A stretch of 64,000 bases of DNA from Poecilobothrus nobilitatus (Eukaryota > Arthropoda > Insecta > Diptera > Dolichopodidae), in the NCBI GenBank assembly GCA_947095535.1, contig OX352772.1, positions 313,048,018 through 313,112,017 of the forward strand, given 5' to 3'. Position numbers and translations under genes: made by a program. The notes under the pieces are model-generated. The model saw only the letters and a list, made by a program, of their open reading frames with translations. It was not told the origin of the DNA and did not search any database. Positions 1 through 10,549 of this stretch are shown piece by piece. Position 1 is the first letter of the stretch. Each line of letters starts with the position of its first letter.

Positions 1-300
1 ATTTTCTGAAATGACTTAACTTCTTTCAAAATTTCAAGTTTCTAACTTAAACCGTTTGGAAGATAGAAGGAATCAAGAATTTTGCAAAATTTAAGTTTCG
101 CATAACGGTAAATTAAGACACCGTATGCCACAAGTATATATTTATTGTATATATATTTTTAAAGCTAATAAAAGCAGTAATCGTTTGGCATTTCCAAAAT
201 GAAGATATACCTTATACAACTTGTGTTATAACAATTTAAATATAGACCTTTTTCAAACTTTGGTGGGCTGTAAATTAATATTTTTATGATATCTATATGT
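1..300 (-). mobile_element. Degenerate fragment of the AGCACATTTCC-type HINE family, cut by the window edge
   Basis: The opening bases match the interior of the element at 8.3-10.5 kb: ATTTTCTGA, then CAAAATTTCA, then CATAACGGTAAATT, and later CTTTTTCAAACTTTG. The order is the same but many bases differ, so this is an old copy. It reads in the same (minus) sense as the 8.3 kb copy. Confidence 0.6.
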
Positions 301-387
301 TAAAAAAAAGCAATTAAAATTTCATAACTCTATTTCAAAAAAAATGTGGAGATCTAAAAGTTAGTTGTTCGAGAGGTACCCGAAGTT

Positions 388-632
388 TTGGTCGGATCTC
401 AACCAAAAAAAATTGATAATCTATAAATTCATGTAAGAATGTTTTGTGTTAATTTCAAGACTCTAGCTTTCTTAGTTTTTAAGTTATATTGCTGACGGAC
501 TAAGCTTAATCTACTCAGAATTTGCTTCTGATCCGATCCATAACTTTGAAGGTATATGTAGTTAGATTATTTCCAGGTGTTACAAACGGAGGAACAAATT
601 TAATATACCCGATCCTTATCGTACGGGTATAA
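388..632 (-). mobile_element. INE-1/DINE-1-like element fragment
   Basis: Read on the minus strand it starts TATACCCGTACGATAAGGAT, then contains GGATCGGATCAG, a single GTCCGTCAG in place of the (GTCC)n array, AACTAAGAAAGCTAGAGTCT and the TTTTTTTGGTTGAG block. All are in the order seen in the longer copy at 19,245 and in Drosophila INE-1. The (GTCC)n microsatellite is almost gone and the 3' half is missing. Confidence 0.8.
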
Positions 633-639
633 AAAAATA

Positions 640-2170
640 CAAAAAAATTAAAAACCTTAAAAGACAAATCATCGAATGAAAAGATTTTAAATTTTTTGTC
701 GGTTAATAATAAATTAATAACTAAAATCGTCCGGATTTCATACAGATTACAATGGTCCGGAGTACATTAAAGTTGACATTTTACAAATAAAGTTCTTTCA
801 TAAACATTTTAAAATATAGTAGACTTAAAATAAAATTCATAAGGATATAATACCTATATTCTATTACAAATCCTGTGTAACGATTTATCTATCTTTTGTT
901 TTTCGAAAAGAGGAAACAAAGATGGTTCTTCTTTTTCGAAGAATGCAAGAAGAGTACAACCAAAAAAAAAAAAAACCAAACAAAAAAGCTGAAAATATAA
1001 TATTAGCAAGCTCAAGTTATAATATTATCCTTTAAATACTGGCGAATGGTAACAATACATTTTAAAAACTTGTTCTACTTCAATCTACAAGCGGAACAAT
1101 AAAAAAATTTTTGATCGGGACGTTTTAAATTTGTAATTTTTTTTGTAAGTTTTTTTAAAATGCAAAGGACATTTTAGGCATATTGTATACGACCTGTATT
1201 CAGAGATAGTCAAAGAAAAATAATGTTTATTTATTTTTTTATACATTGATCTTAAATGAGCAAAAATATTTGACAAAATTGAAGAGTAGATCCCTTCCCT
1301 CAATGTGTGCTTGCAAAAGAATATTATTTATCGCTATATTATTTTTTTGTAGAATTGTAGAAGTGAAGAAATATTTTGTAAATTTTAGTGTTATACAAAA
1401 CTCATATTAAAGCAATTCTATATTGTTTCATTTTATATTTTCTGGTGTTATGACTTATAAGTTAAAGTATATATTAATTAAAATGGGTTAAAATAAAAAT
1501 GCAGTTCAAATTCATAACTTTTTGATGCAGTATCGGCTCTTTTTGCAATATTTAGATTTTAATATTTTTCCCAAAACTTTCTGAATGTTAAGATGTATTC
1601 CTTGCTAAAGTTATTTTTGCTTTTAAACAAAATCTTCCTGTTTATCATGAAAAATTCATTTATCATGAGTGAAAATTAAAAGTTTGGAAATGTGCAATTA
1701 AAAGTTGAACAAATAACTGTAAAAAAAAAGAAAATAGAAGAATAATATATTTACTTTGATATTATGATTCGTATTCCATAGATACAAAAGATACAAAAAT
1801 ACATTAAATATTGCAAAAACAAAAATCGAAAGTTATTGATTGTTGATGGTATTGCATCAATAGACCATTAGGATCATCATAATTTTGTATTTTATTCATA
1901 TAACCATGTAAATTGCACAAACGTATGTAATATATATGTAACAGTAATGGAAGAATATGTATATATTATGTTATTGAAATAAATTTACAATATTTTTGTA
2001 CTGGTACACGTACATAAAATGTATATAACAGTGATATAAAAAAGAATCGTAATTGACACATACCATAATATAATTGATGGTATTGTTGATGCCGATGTTC
2101 ATTCACACTTGATGTTTTTTTTTAAAGATTTATGGATGCGGTTTCAACAAAACCATTGGCTTTATTTGTT
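640..2170. other. AT-rich stretch without recognisable features
   Basis: I see only short A/T runs and no coding signal. The 72-codon open frame at 1,085-1,303 (-) is low-complexity and lacks family features. Confidence 0.5.
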
Positions 2171-4057
2171 CTTACCAAGAGCAAAAAAAAAAAAAGGGAA
2201 AAACAGATTTATTATGTGGTTACCAGAAAAATTAAATAATAATACACCTAGGTTTTGTTTTTATGAAAAGTGAAAAAAAATCGATCTAAGTACGGTTAAT
2301 AATATTGTATATTTTACACTCTGTGGAATTTGGAGTAATAACTTAAATTTTAAATATTAGCATTATTAATGAGCAATCATTTTTTTTTTGGAATATAAAT
2401 ATAATCAATTTTTAAATTATAATGTTAATCTTTTTTTATTACCGTCTATGTTTTATCTATATTTTTCGTTTCGATTTATCTTTCTATTTATTAATAAGGT
2501 AATAAAAGCAGCTAAATTGTTAACTGTCAATCCGATATATTTTTTACGTTCATTAACTCCAGCAATGTTACTTTGTTAATATGTATATGTATCGCCGCTT
2601 GTTTGTTTCTCTCCATACCAAAATTACATGTATGTTAGATCCTTAGTACTATTATAATAGGACAACTCATAGTTTAATTAGAGAATTTATTATATACATT
2701 CTATACTACAAAGACAAAGACAACACTGAACGAAGTTCATGGAAGCGGTTTTGTTCTATATCCATTTTGGGGCAAACATTTAATTTATAGAATTTCTGTT
2801 TTCTTATACCTGTTGAATAAAAGTTTATAAAACAAAAATTTTTATTTAATACATACTGCCAATGTTAAAAAAAAAATTTAATTTATTAAAATAAAACGCA
2901 TTTTGTTTATATATAACGCATATACATATGTATATATTTACAATTTTTAAAATTCATTGTTTTTGAGAATTTTATACTTTTTATAGCGATGTTAGAAAAA
3001 CACCTGCACCTTTAGAAATTTAAGAACTTTTTGAACGAAAAATCTTTTAAATACTTAAGAATGTCTAAATAAACACTTTTGAGATTGTTAAAAGGAATGA
3101 TCAAGATCTGTTAGCTTTAAGAAAAATAAAGTCCTAAAAAAATTGGAACAGAATATCTGCATTATATAAATTCAAAAATCTAATGTATAATCTATAAAAT
3201 GTATTATAAGAATAAACCTCAATTCACCTCAACCAGACTTCAACTAATACATACAACATACAAAATATCTTTTGCTGTTAACCAAAACCAGATTTGGAAT
3301 ACATTTTCAAGATGCATTTAGCACGTGTTCAGAGGAAATACCGACCAAAGAATAAATTTGCGTCTAGTTTTAAGTTTTTAGTTTTAAGATAGATCAAATA
3401 TAGTTTAGGATTTCTATATAAAAAATTAAACATATACTTTACGATTTTTTTTTTTTAGATTTTGTCAATATTTAGTTTAATTATAATTTTATTTTTATTA
3501 TAATAAAAATTTCTCCGAATATTTGACAAATATAAATTTTAACCAACTCTCAAAGTATTAGAAGAATTCAGTTCAAAATCCAACCAATCTAACATAATAC
3601 TCGTAAAATTCACGTAATTCTTTAAGGAACTTAAGATATTAGAAATTGAGACATTTGTAATCTATAGCTTTTCCCAATGTTGATGTACTGCAACTCCGTA
3701 ATCGATGGGTTACATAAAATATTAAGTTTTTTAAGATACCTATTCATGGTTAAAACTTCACTGTTCCATACAAAACTTTATTGTTATACACGATGTAGAA
3801 GTTTTGTAAACATAAAAACGAATAGACGGACAGAGTGAAAGTAATAAATTAATTAAAAAAAAAAAAAAACTTTTGGGAATGTGCTAAAAATAATTCTTAA
3901 ATTTTATATTTAAATTATAAGTTAGTCACTTTCAACGCAGCCTTATGGTCAATAATTAATGTAAGTGTTAAATTTGCTTTAAAATCACTTTTATTTCAAA
4001 AAATATGTTTCATCATAATAAATCTGTTTTTCCCTTTTTTTTTTTGCTCTTGGTAAT
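2171..4057. repeat. 1.9 kb segment bounded by near-perfect 44-46 bp inverted repeats
   Basis: 2,171-2,216 and 4,014-4,057 are inverted copies of one sequence: ACCAAGAGC, an A run of 12-13, GGGAAAAACAGATTTATTATG. Apart from A-run length they are essentially identical. The interior shows no transposase frame but contains an old HINE fragment (3,675-3,890). No obvious target duplication flanks the pair. It could be a non-autonomous DNA transposon or two insertions of one short repeat in opposite orientation. Confidence 0.65.
3675..3890 (-). mobile_element. 5' end fragment of the AGCACATTTCC-type HINE family
   Basis: It contains CTGCAACTCCGTAAT, CATGGTTAAAA, TGTAGAAGTTTTGTAAAC, the remnant microsatellite GACGGACAGAGTGAAA and the terminal GGGAATGTGCTAAAAAT. 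This is the same order as the right end of the 8.3-10.5 kb element. The microsatellite is reduced to about one unit. Confidence 0.75.
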
Positions 4058-5584
4058 AAAACGGAATATCAACTAATATGATCCAGTATGTTTTTTTAAT
4101 TCCCCTCATTTCCAAACAATAACAAAAGGCATTATATAATTTGAGTTGCTTTTACATTAGAGGGTATACGTCAATTATTAGACACTTTTTCTTTCGTGTA
4201 CAATTCGATTTCGATACAGGGTGTTTAAAAAAAAACTAAAAAAAAAATTGTGATTTTTATTATCTCAGTTGCCCTTATAAATTTTCAAAGAGCTTCTTGA
4301 CCCTCTTACTACCTCCATCTCTTAATTGGGCCCATATAACGTTTCATCACGTGATCCAATGTATCTCTCAGAAAACTTTTGAAAAGATCGGAAAATGTAC
4401 CTATAAAGTAATGTATACCCATGGGATTATATATATATATAAAATAAAATCAAAGCTATCTATGCTTAAAATTTTATTAATTTATTTCGTACAATACAGA
4501 AGTTATATGTAAGCGAACGAATGAATTGACATAGTGAATACAATAAGTGCACTTTTCTAAAAAAAAATTTCAAAAATTTACTAAAATTCAATTTTTAATT
4601 GTTAAAATTACTAAAAAAAATCATATAATCGATTTTTACTAATGAAATTTAAAGAAAAAGTCTTACTAGGTATATAATTAACAATGTCAATTAAATTAAA
4701 TTTATGATTTTTGTTAAAAAGATTATTAACATCTTAAAATATAATTTTCATATATCCAAGCTATTACTGTACATTGACCACGTTCAGTTATTATTATTTA
4801 TTATACGTAATACTATTATACATGAGTGTATATTGAAGTGTTAAATCCGCCAAAACTATTTTCACATTTTTATTTTACTTATTTTGATTTTTTTTGTTTT
4901 TTTTTCTATTTTAACCAAATGATTAATTCATTTTTAACAATTTTTTAACCACTTTATATTTTTCTTTTTAAATAATAATTAAAAAAAAAATATAATAAAA
5001 TAAAATAAAATAAAATTAAAATTACTTTTGATCCTCGTGACTTTAAAAAATATAAATCTGTTCGTCGTTACTTTCACTTCCATTTCTTTTAACTGTCACT
5101 TTGCATAATTATACATAATATGAAAATATGTGATAATTAATAAAATGTTGGACAATAAATTACACAAAAATATGAAAAAAAAAATATAAAATAATAATTA
5201 AAATTACTCAGTAAAATTATAATTTTGGTGAAAGAAAATAAAATTATGACAAAAATAAAAGGTTAAAAATAGATAAACAAATATAAAAAAAAACGAAAAA
5301 AAAAAAAATTTAATTTTTAAAATAAAACTAAAACACTTTCAAAACAAAGCCAATTATAAAATTAAATTCTTTTATTATATTTTAGATGAATGTTTTTATA
5401 TCTTAAACTAATCACATATTAACTAATTAAATATTTCTTCAATTAATATTTATTAACGTTTTACGACTGTAGGTGGAATTCATTGAAAGATCCCAAAAAT
5501 AATGTTTGAGTGTTTAGATTCTTTGACTGAATTGACCTATAATCAACTAACTTTTAACTTTTTTAACTTGAAAAACAAAATAGG
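4058..5584. other. AT-rich stretch, no gene seen
   Basis: Around 4,217-4,430 the composition is less extreme (begins ACAGGGTGTTTAAAAA, contains TTGGGCCCATATAACG), which may be a transposon remnant, but no family is recognised. The rest is A/T runs, including an AAAAT array near 4,990-5,020. Confidence 0.4.
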
Positions 5585-5594
5585 CATTATGAAT

Positions 5595-6423
5595 GGGTCC
5601 GTATCGAAATCCCGATTTTCAAAATCCCGTATATTAAAATCCCGCTATATCAAAATCCCGTATATCAAAATCCCGTATATCAAAATCCCGCCATATCAAA
5701 ATCCCGCCAATCGAAATCCCGCCACTGAAAGATCCCGACTTTTAAAATCCCGACAATTCAAATTCTTCTTTAATTAAAATTCTAAAATTGCAGTTTTTAC
5801 CATATTTTAGATCTTAAATATTTTACCATTTTCCACATGGTTTTTTTTTAATTACTGAAAATTGTAAGTTACCTATTAAAATAAAAATCTCAATTTTTTA
5901 ATAACAAAAATTAATAGTTTTATTCTACAGCATTTAAGAAAAAGTAAAACAAAAAATAAAACAAAATAGGTGTGTGTGTTCAACAAAAATAACAATGCAA
6001 CAAAATATATATATACAATAAAAATAACAAAAATTGATGGCACAATTAATTCAAAATGTAATGTTAAACCAATTTTTTATTATACGCAGCCACTGTTAGA
6101 TACAAAAAGGAGAATATCTGCCTTTTCCAGAATTTTTAAATAAATCTTGAAAACAAATATCTTGTTTTCATCATTAATTTTAGAAAAGGCAGATATTCTC
6201 CTTGTTGTATCTAACATTAGCTATACGCATAAAAAAATTAATGCAAAAATTCTAAAAAAACCGCATTTTTATTTAAAAAAAAAAACGGGATTTTGAATGA
6301 AGGGATTTTGATATGTCGGGATTTTGATATGGCGGGATTTAGACTGGGGGGATTATGATATGGCGAGATATGGCGGGCTTTGGATATACGGGATTTTGAA
6401 AATCGGGATTTCGATACGGACTC
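5595..6423. mobile_element. Fold-back (long inverted repeat) transposable element with tandem-repeat arms
   Basis: The outer 40 bp of each end are inverted copies with one mismatch (5' GGGTCCGTATCGAAATCCCG; 3' end CGGGATTTCGATACGGACTC). Inside, both arms run into short tandem units of about 16-18 bp of the type ATATCAAAATCCCGCC: about nine in the left arm (to 5,765) and about eight inverted in the right arm (from 6,285). The element is flanked by the direct repeat ATTATGAAT (5,586-5,594 and 6,424-6,432), part of an 11 bp identity. Tandem-repeat arms with a 9 bp target duplication are the hallmark of Drosophila FB elements and related Mutator-like elements. No transposase is present. Confidence 0.85.
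6095..6215. repeat. Internal perfect-type hairpin inside the fold-back element
   Basis: 33 bp arms, GTTAGATACAAAAAGGAGAA... at 6,095-6,127 and its inverse at 6,183-6,215, pair with almost no mismatch. The loop holds a smaller inverted pair (GAAAACAA / TTGTTTTC). A weaker match extends outward through TACGCAGC. It may be a separate nested MITE. Confidence 0.8.
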
Positions 6424-6660
6424 ATTATGAATGCCTTAATACATTAATTTTTAAATGTACTATTTCGTTTGAAGAAGATTATAAAAAATTAAAAGGGAAA
6501 TTTTTAAATTTTCTAAAATTGAGAAATTTAACAAAAGGTTCAAAGGTTTAGTTAATAACAAAGATGTTAATTTTCCATTTCAATTTTCCAATAATGTAAG
6601 CATAGAAATCAAAATTTCGGCCATATTATTAATATTAAATAAATAAAAAATAAATAATTT

Positions 6661-7431
6661 TCGTATAAGATAATAGATGGCGCACAAATAATACATTGTT
6701 TGTATTTCATAATCTAGTACAATAGCTACACAGTTCAGTAATTAACGGCTTAGTGAAAATAATGAATTTAAAAGAAACTGTAGATAAGTTAAAATATATA
6801 TTCTGTGTTTTAAAATGAGGGAAATTTTGATAGTTTTAATAAATTACATAATATAATTTACATTTTGAATTGCTTTTAATCATGTTATTTATCTAAGCTA
6901 AATTTAACTCTTGTTTTCAACAAAATGTTTAAAGGCCTAGGTAGTACAAGCATTAAGTCGGCTTATTTCAAAAATTTAATAAAGAAATATTTTTTTTTTT
7001 ATACCACGATCATATTTCTTACTAACTTCCTTATAATACCACTTCCCTAAATTTAAATTTTTTGTATTAAAAAAAAAACAGTTATAGAATATTCATTCTG
7101 AGATTCCTGAGTAGGATATCCTAGTAAGTATAAACTTCGCACATGAAGCGGTTTCAGAATCCTTGATGTTTTTAAGGAATATATAACTATACCTATATAA
7201 CTTCCTTATAATTATAAGAAAAATATAACTTCCTTATAATTTTGTTTTTGCCTTGCTACTCCAATGAGAAGCATATGGCATCCACTATGTGATTTATTAT
7301 TCATATTTGACTAAGTTTCAGTTTCGTGAATCATTCATTTCACTAAGCCGTTGATTAGTCGGCTGTAGCTATTTCTACAAGACTATGAGATGTTTCTTTT
7401 ATTCCTACGCCATCTATTATCTCATACAAGA
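6661..7431. mobile_element. MITE-like element with imperfect inverted ends (ATAAGATAATAGATGGCG)
   Basis: The left end (about 6,661-6,775) reads ATAAGATAATAGATGGCG, then AATAGCTACA, then CGGCTTAGTGAAA. The right end (about 7,325-7,431) carries the same blocks inverted: TTTCACTAAGCCG, TGTAGCTATT, CGCCATCTATTATCTCAT. Arms are roughly 110 bp and clearly diverged. No open frame lies inside. A related fragment is at about 13,160-13,745. No target duplication was found. Confidence 0.55.
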
Positions 7432-7439
7432 ATTATGGT

Positions 7440-8285
7440 TTATTATTATTTTATTATATAGCTATTACAATATATTTTATTATAATTTATATAACATATA
7501 TATATACTTATTTTTAATTTAATTATATTCTACTAATTAAATATTATAAGAAAAATCTATATTATTTTTTATTAATCTATATGATCCAGCCGGGGTTTGA
7601 ACTCATGGCTGGAACTCATGGCTGAACACCATTGGCTGGATATATTTTCCTTATAATAACAAAAATTAATTATTTTTTAATATTTAAATTTTTCGAACTA
7701 CAAAATTCAAAGTATATTCTTTAATTCTTAAATTGGAAAGAATTAATTAAATTACTAATTAATTTTAAGTAATTTTAATCAACTCTACTAATTTCATTTT
7801 TCATTTTCTTAACGGTTAATAATTATTTTGTTTTGGTTTTTATTTAATTTAAAAAAAAAAAACAAAGATCCATTTATCTGTAGAAATAAAGTTTAAAAAA
7901 AAAAAAATTAAACAAATAAAAAAATATTTAAACTTTACATGTTCGATTTTCTTTTAAAAACCTATAAACCTAGTAATTTAAAAAAAAAAAAAGTTTTCTC
8001 GCTTACAAAAATATCTTAAAAAACTACAAAAGTAAAAAGAGTTAAAAAATGTATGAATATCAGTACACACACGCATACGTATATAATATATATTATTATC
8101 AAGTGCAGATTTCAACATTTTATAAAGAATCTGAAATTTTTATAAGCCAATATTTTATTTGTAGAAATTAAATCGTAAGTGTTCACCTTTCGACTTTTAA
8201 TTTCATACAAAATGTTAAATATTATAAGTGATATAACATAAAATTAAAATATTTATGCATACTGGGTGCATACCTATTTGAAAAG
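7440..8285. other. AT-rich stretch with one short hairpin
   Basis: At 7,584-7,641 ATCCAGCC and GGCTGGAT enclose a short GC-richer segment with the imperfect tandem GGCTGGAACTCAT. On the minus strand GAGTTCAAACC resembles a tRNA T-loop, so this may be a SINE remnant. The rest holds nothing I recognise. Confidence 0.35.
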
Positions 8286-8479
8286 AAAACAAGGTAGAAT
8301 GTAAACCAACGGTTTTTAAAAGCGCACATTTCCAAAACTCAATACAAATTGTTTAGAAGTGTGACTTACACAAAAATTTGAAAATTTCATGTAATAAGAA
8401 AAAAACGTAAAAATATGACATTTTTGAAATTTTGAGGGGCCGTAAGTCCGGAATCCTATATAACTAAGAAAAGCTGTTA

Positions 8480-10375
8480 ACACACGTAAAAATATATTAT
8501 TGAAGCTTTAATTTTTATGTCTTGCCGAAGAAAAGTTTTTACAGGTGCCTAAGTTACAGGTGTCTAAAAATAGCAAATTTTCAATTTTTGAGGCGTAATA
8601 ACTCTTAAAGAGGGGGCGCTACCAAAAAATTTTCTGAGGAAACTTATACTAATTCTAAAAGTTCTTTCTTGTCTCAAAATTTCAGGTTCCTATCTAAAGG
8701 GGTGCCGGAGTTATGAAAAAAGAAATTTCATGCAAAATGTGGTTTTCACATAACGGTAAATTTAAATCGTAAATTACAAAATATTACATAATTTTGATAT
8801 TGCTTTATATAGATAATAAAAATTTTCGATCTTCTACCGGTTTTAGATTGCAAAACTATTACGCAAAGCCCGAGATATATACATCTGAAAATGGAGCTTT
8901 TTTACAATTTTGAAGAGCTGCAGCTTTGGAACCCTTTACAACTAAAATAAACCTTTCACACACGTAAAAATATATTATTGTAGCTTTCATTTTCATGTCT
9001 TGCCGAAGAAAAATTTTTACAGGTGCCTAAGTTACAGGTGTCTAAAAATAGCAAATTTTCAATTTTTGAGGCGTAATAACTCTTAAAGAGGGGGCGTTAC
9101 CAAAAAATTTTCTGAGGAAACTTATACTAATTCTAAAAGTTCTTTCTTGTCTCAAAATTTCAGGTTCCTATCTAAAGGGGTGCCGGAGTTATGAAAAAAG
9201 AAATTTCATGCAAAATGTGGTTTTCACATAACGGTAAATTTAAATCGTAAATTACAAAATATTACATAATTTTGATATTGTTTTATATAGATAATAAAAT
9301 TTTCGATCTTCTACCGGTTTTAGATTGCAAAACTATTACGCAAAGCCCGAGATATATACATCTGAAAATGGAGCTTTTTTACAATTTTGAAGAGCTGCAG
9401 CTTTGGAACCCTTTACAACTAAAATAAACCTTTCACACACGTAAAAATATATTATTGTAGCTTTCATTTTCATGTCTTGCCGAAGAAAAATTTTTACAGG
9501 TGCCTAAGTTACAGGTGTCTAAAAATAGCAAATTTTCAATTTTTGAGGCGTAATAACTCTTAAAGAGGGGGCGTTACCAAAAAATTTTCTGAGGAAACTT
9601 ATACTAATTCTAAAAGTTCTTTCTTGTCTCAAAATTTCAGGTTCCTATCTAAAGGGGTGCCGGAGTTATGAAAAAAGAAATTTCATGCAAAATGTGGTTT
9701 TCACATAACGGTAAATTTAAATCGTAAATTACATAATATTACATAATTTTGATATTGTTTCATATAGATAATAAAATTTTCGATCTTCTGCCGGTTTATA
9801 TTGCAAAACTATTACGCAGAGCCCGAGATATATACATCTGAAAATGGGGCTTTTTTACAATTTTGAAGAGCTGCAACTTTGGAACCCTTTACAATTAAAA
9901 TAAACCTTTCACACACGTAAAAATATATTATTGTAGCTTTAATTTTTACATCTTGCAGAAGTAAAATGTGTGCAGGTTCCTAAGTTACAGGTGTTTAAAA
10001 ATAGCAAATTTTCAATTTTTAAGCCCTAATAGCTCATAAACAGGGGGTGGTCCGAAAAAATTTTCTGAGGAAACTTATACTAATTCTAAAAGTTCTTTCT
10101 TGCCTCAAAATTTCAAGCTTGTATCTAGAAGCGTGCCGGAGTTATGAAAGTAGAAAAATCATGCAAAATTTGGTTTTCACATAACGGTAAATTTAAATAC
10201 TAAATTTAAAAAAATTGTATAATTTTGATATTAATTTACAAAGATAAAAGAAATACCTGTCGAATGACGTTTTCAGATTGAAAAAATCTTAAGCAGAACA
10301 TAAGATATATACATTTAAAAATAGGGCTTTTTCAAAGTTTGAGGGGGTGTAGCTCCGTAATGGGGGGGGCTACAT
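8480..10375. repeat. Tandem array of four units of about 477 bp inside the HINE
   Basis: The landmark CTTGCCGAAG or its variant recurs at 8,521, 8,999, 9,476 and 9,952, giving periods of 478, 477 and 476. Units 1-3 are nearly identical, with units 2 and 3 identical over about their first 250 bases. The fourth is much more diverged. Confidence 0.9.
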
Positions 10376-10470
10376 GAAAAAGTTGTTCCACAAAATTATT
10401 TTTTTTATAAGACCTACCTATGGTTAAAATTTTTTTTCTCTATCTTTAACGGTGTAGAAGTTTTGTAAAC

Positions 10471-10494
10471 AGACGGACGGACGGACGGACGGAC
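10471..10494. repeat. (GACG/GACGG)n microsatellite of the HINE
   Basis: Six tandem GACG tetranucleotides; on the element's own strand this is (GTCC)n, the diagnostic DINE-1-type microsatellite. Confidence 0.9.
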
Positions 10495-10549
10495 AGAGTG
10501 AAACTAATAAGCACATTTTTTCAAATTTTTTTTGGAAATGTGCTAAAAA

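Larger units (their letters stand above)
8290..10549 (-). mobile_element. Full-length AGCACATTTCC-type HINE (DINE-1-like) with four internal units
   Basis: Read on the minus strand the element starts TTTTTAGCACATTTCC with a small hairpin to a second AATGTGC. It then has a (GTCC)n microsatellite (10,471-10,494), about 1.9 kb of tandem units, an inverted subterminal GGAAATGTGCGC, the short palindrome AAACCnnnGGTTT, and ends ATTCTACCTTGTTTT. Subterminal inverted repeats, the (GTCY)n array, a 3' hairpin and a T-rich target match Helentron-associated INE elements such as DINE-1. It has no coding capacity. Confidence 0.85.

Noticed and set aside
4217..4430. Possible transposon fragment beginning CAGGGTGTTTAAAAA
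   Set aside because: No terminal repeat, target duplication or second copy in the window.
5502..5777. 91-codon frame with IKIPYIKIP repeats
   Set aside because: It is a translation of the AAATCCCG tandem units of the fold-back arm.
8290..10549. CRISPR-like array
   Set aside because: The repeated units are about 477 bp and contiguous with no unique spacers, inside a eukaryotic HINE.
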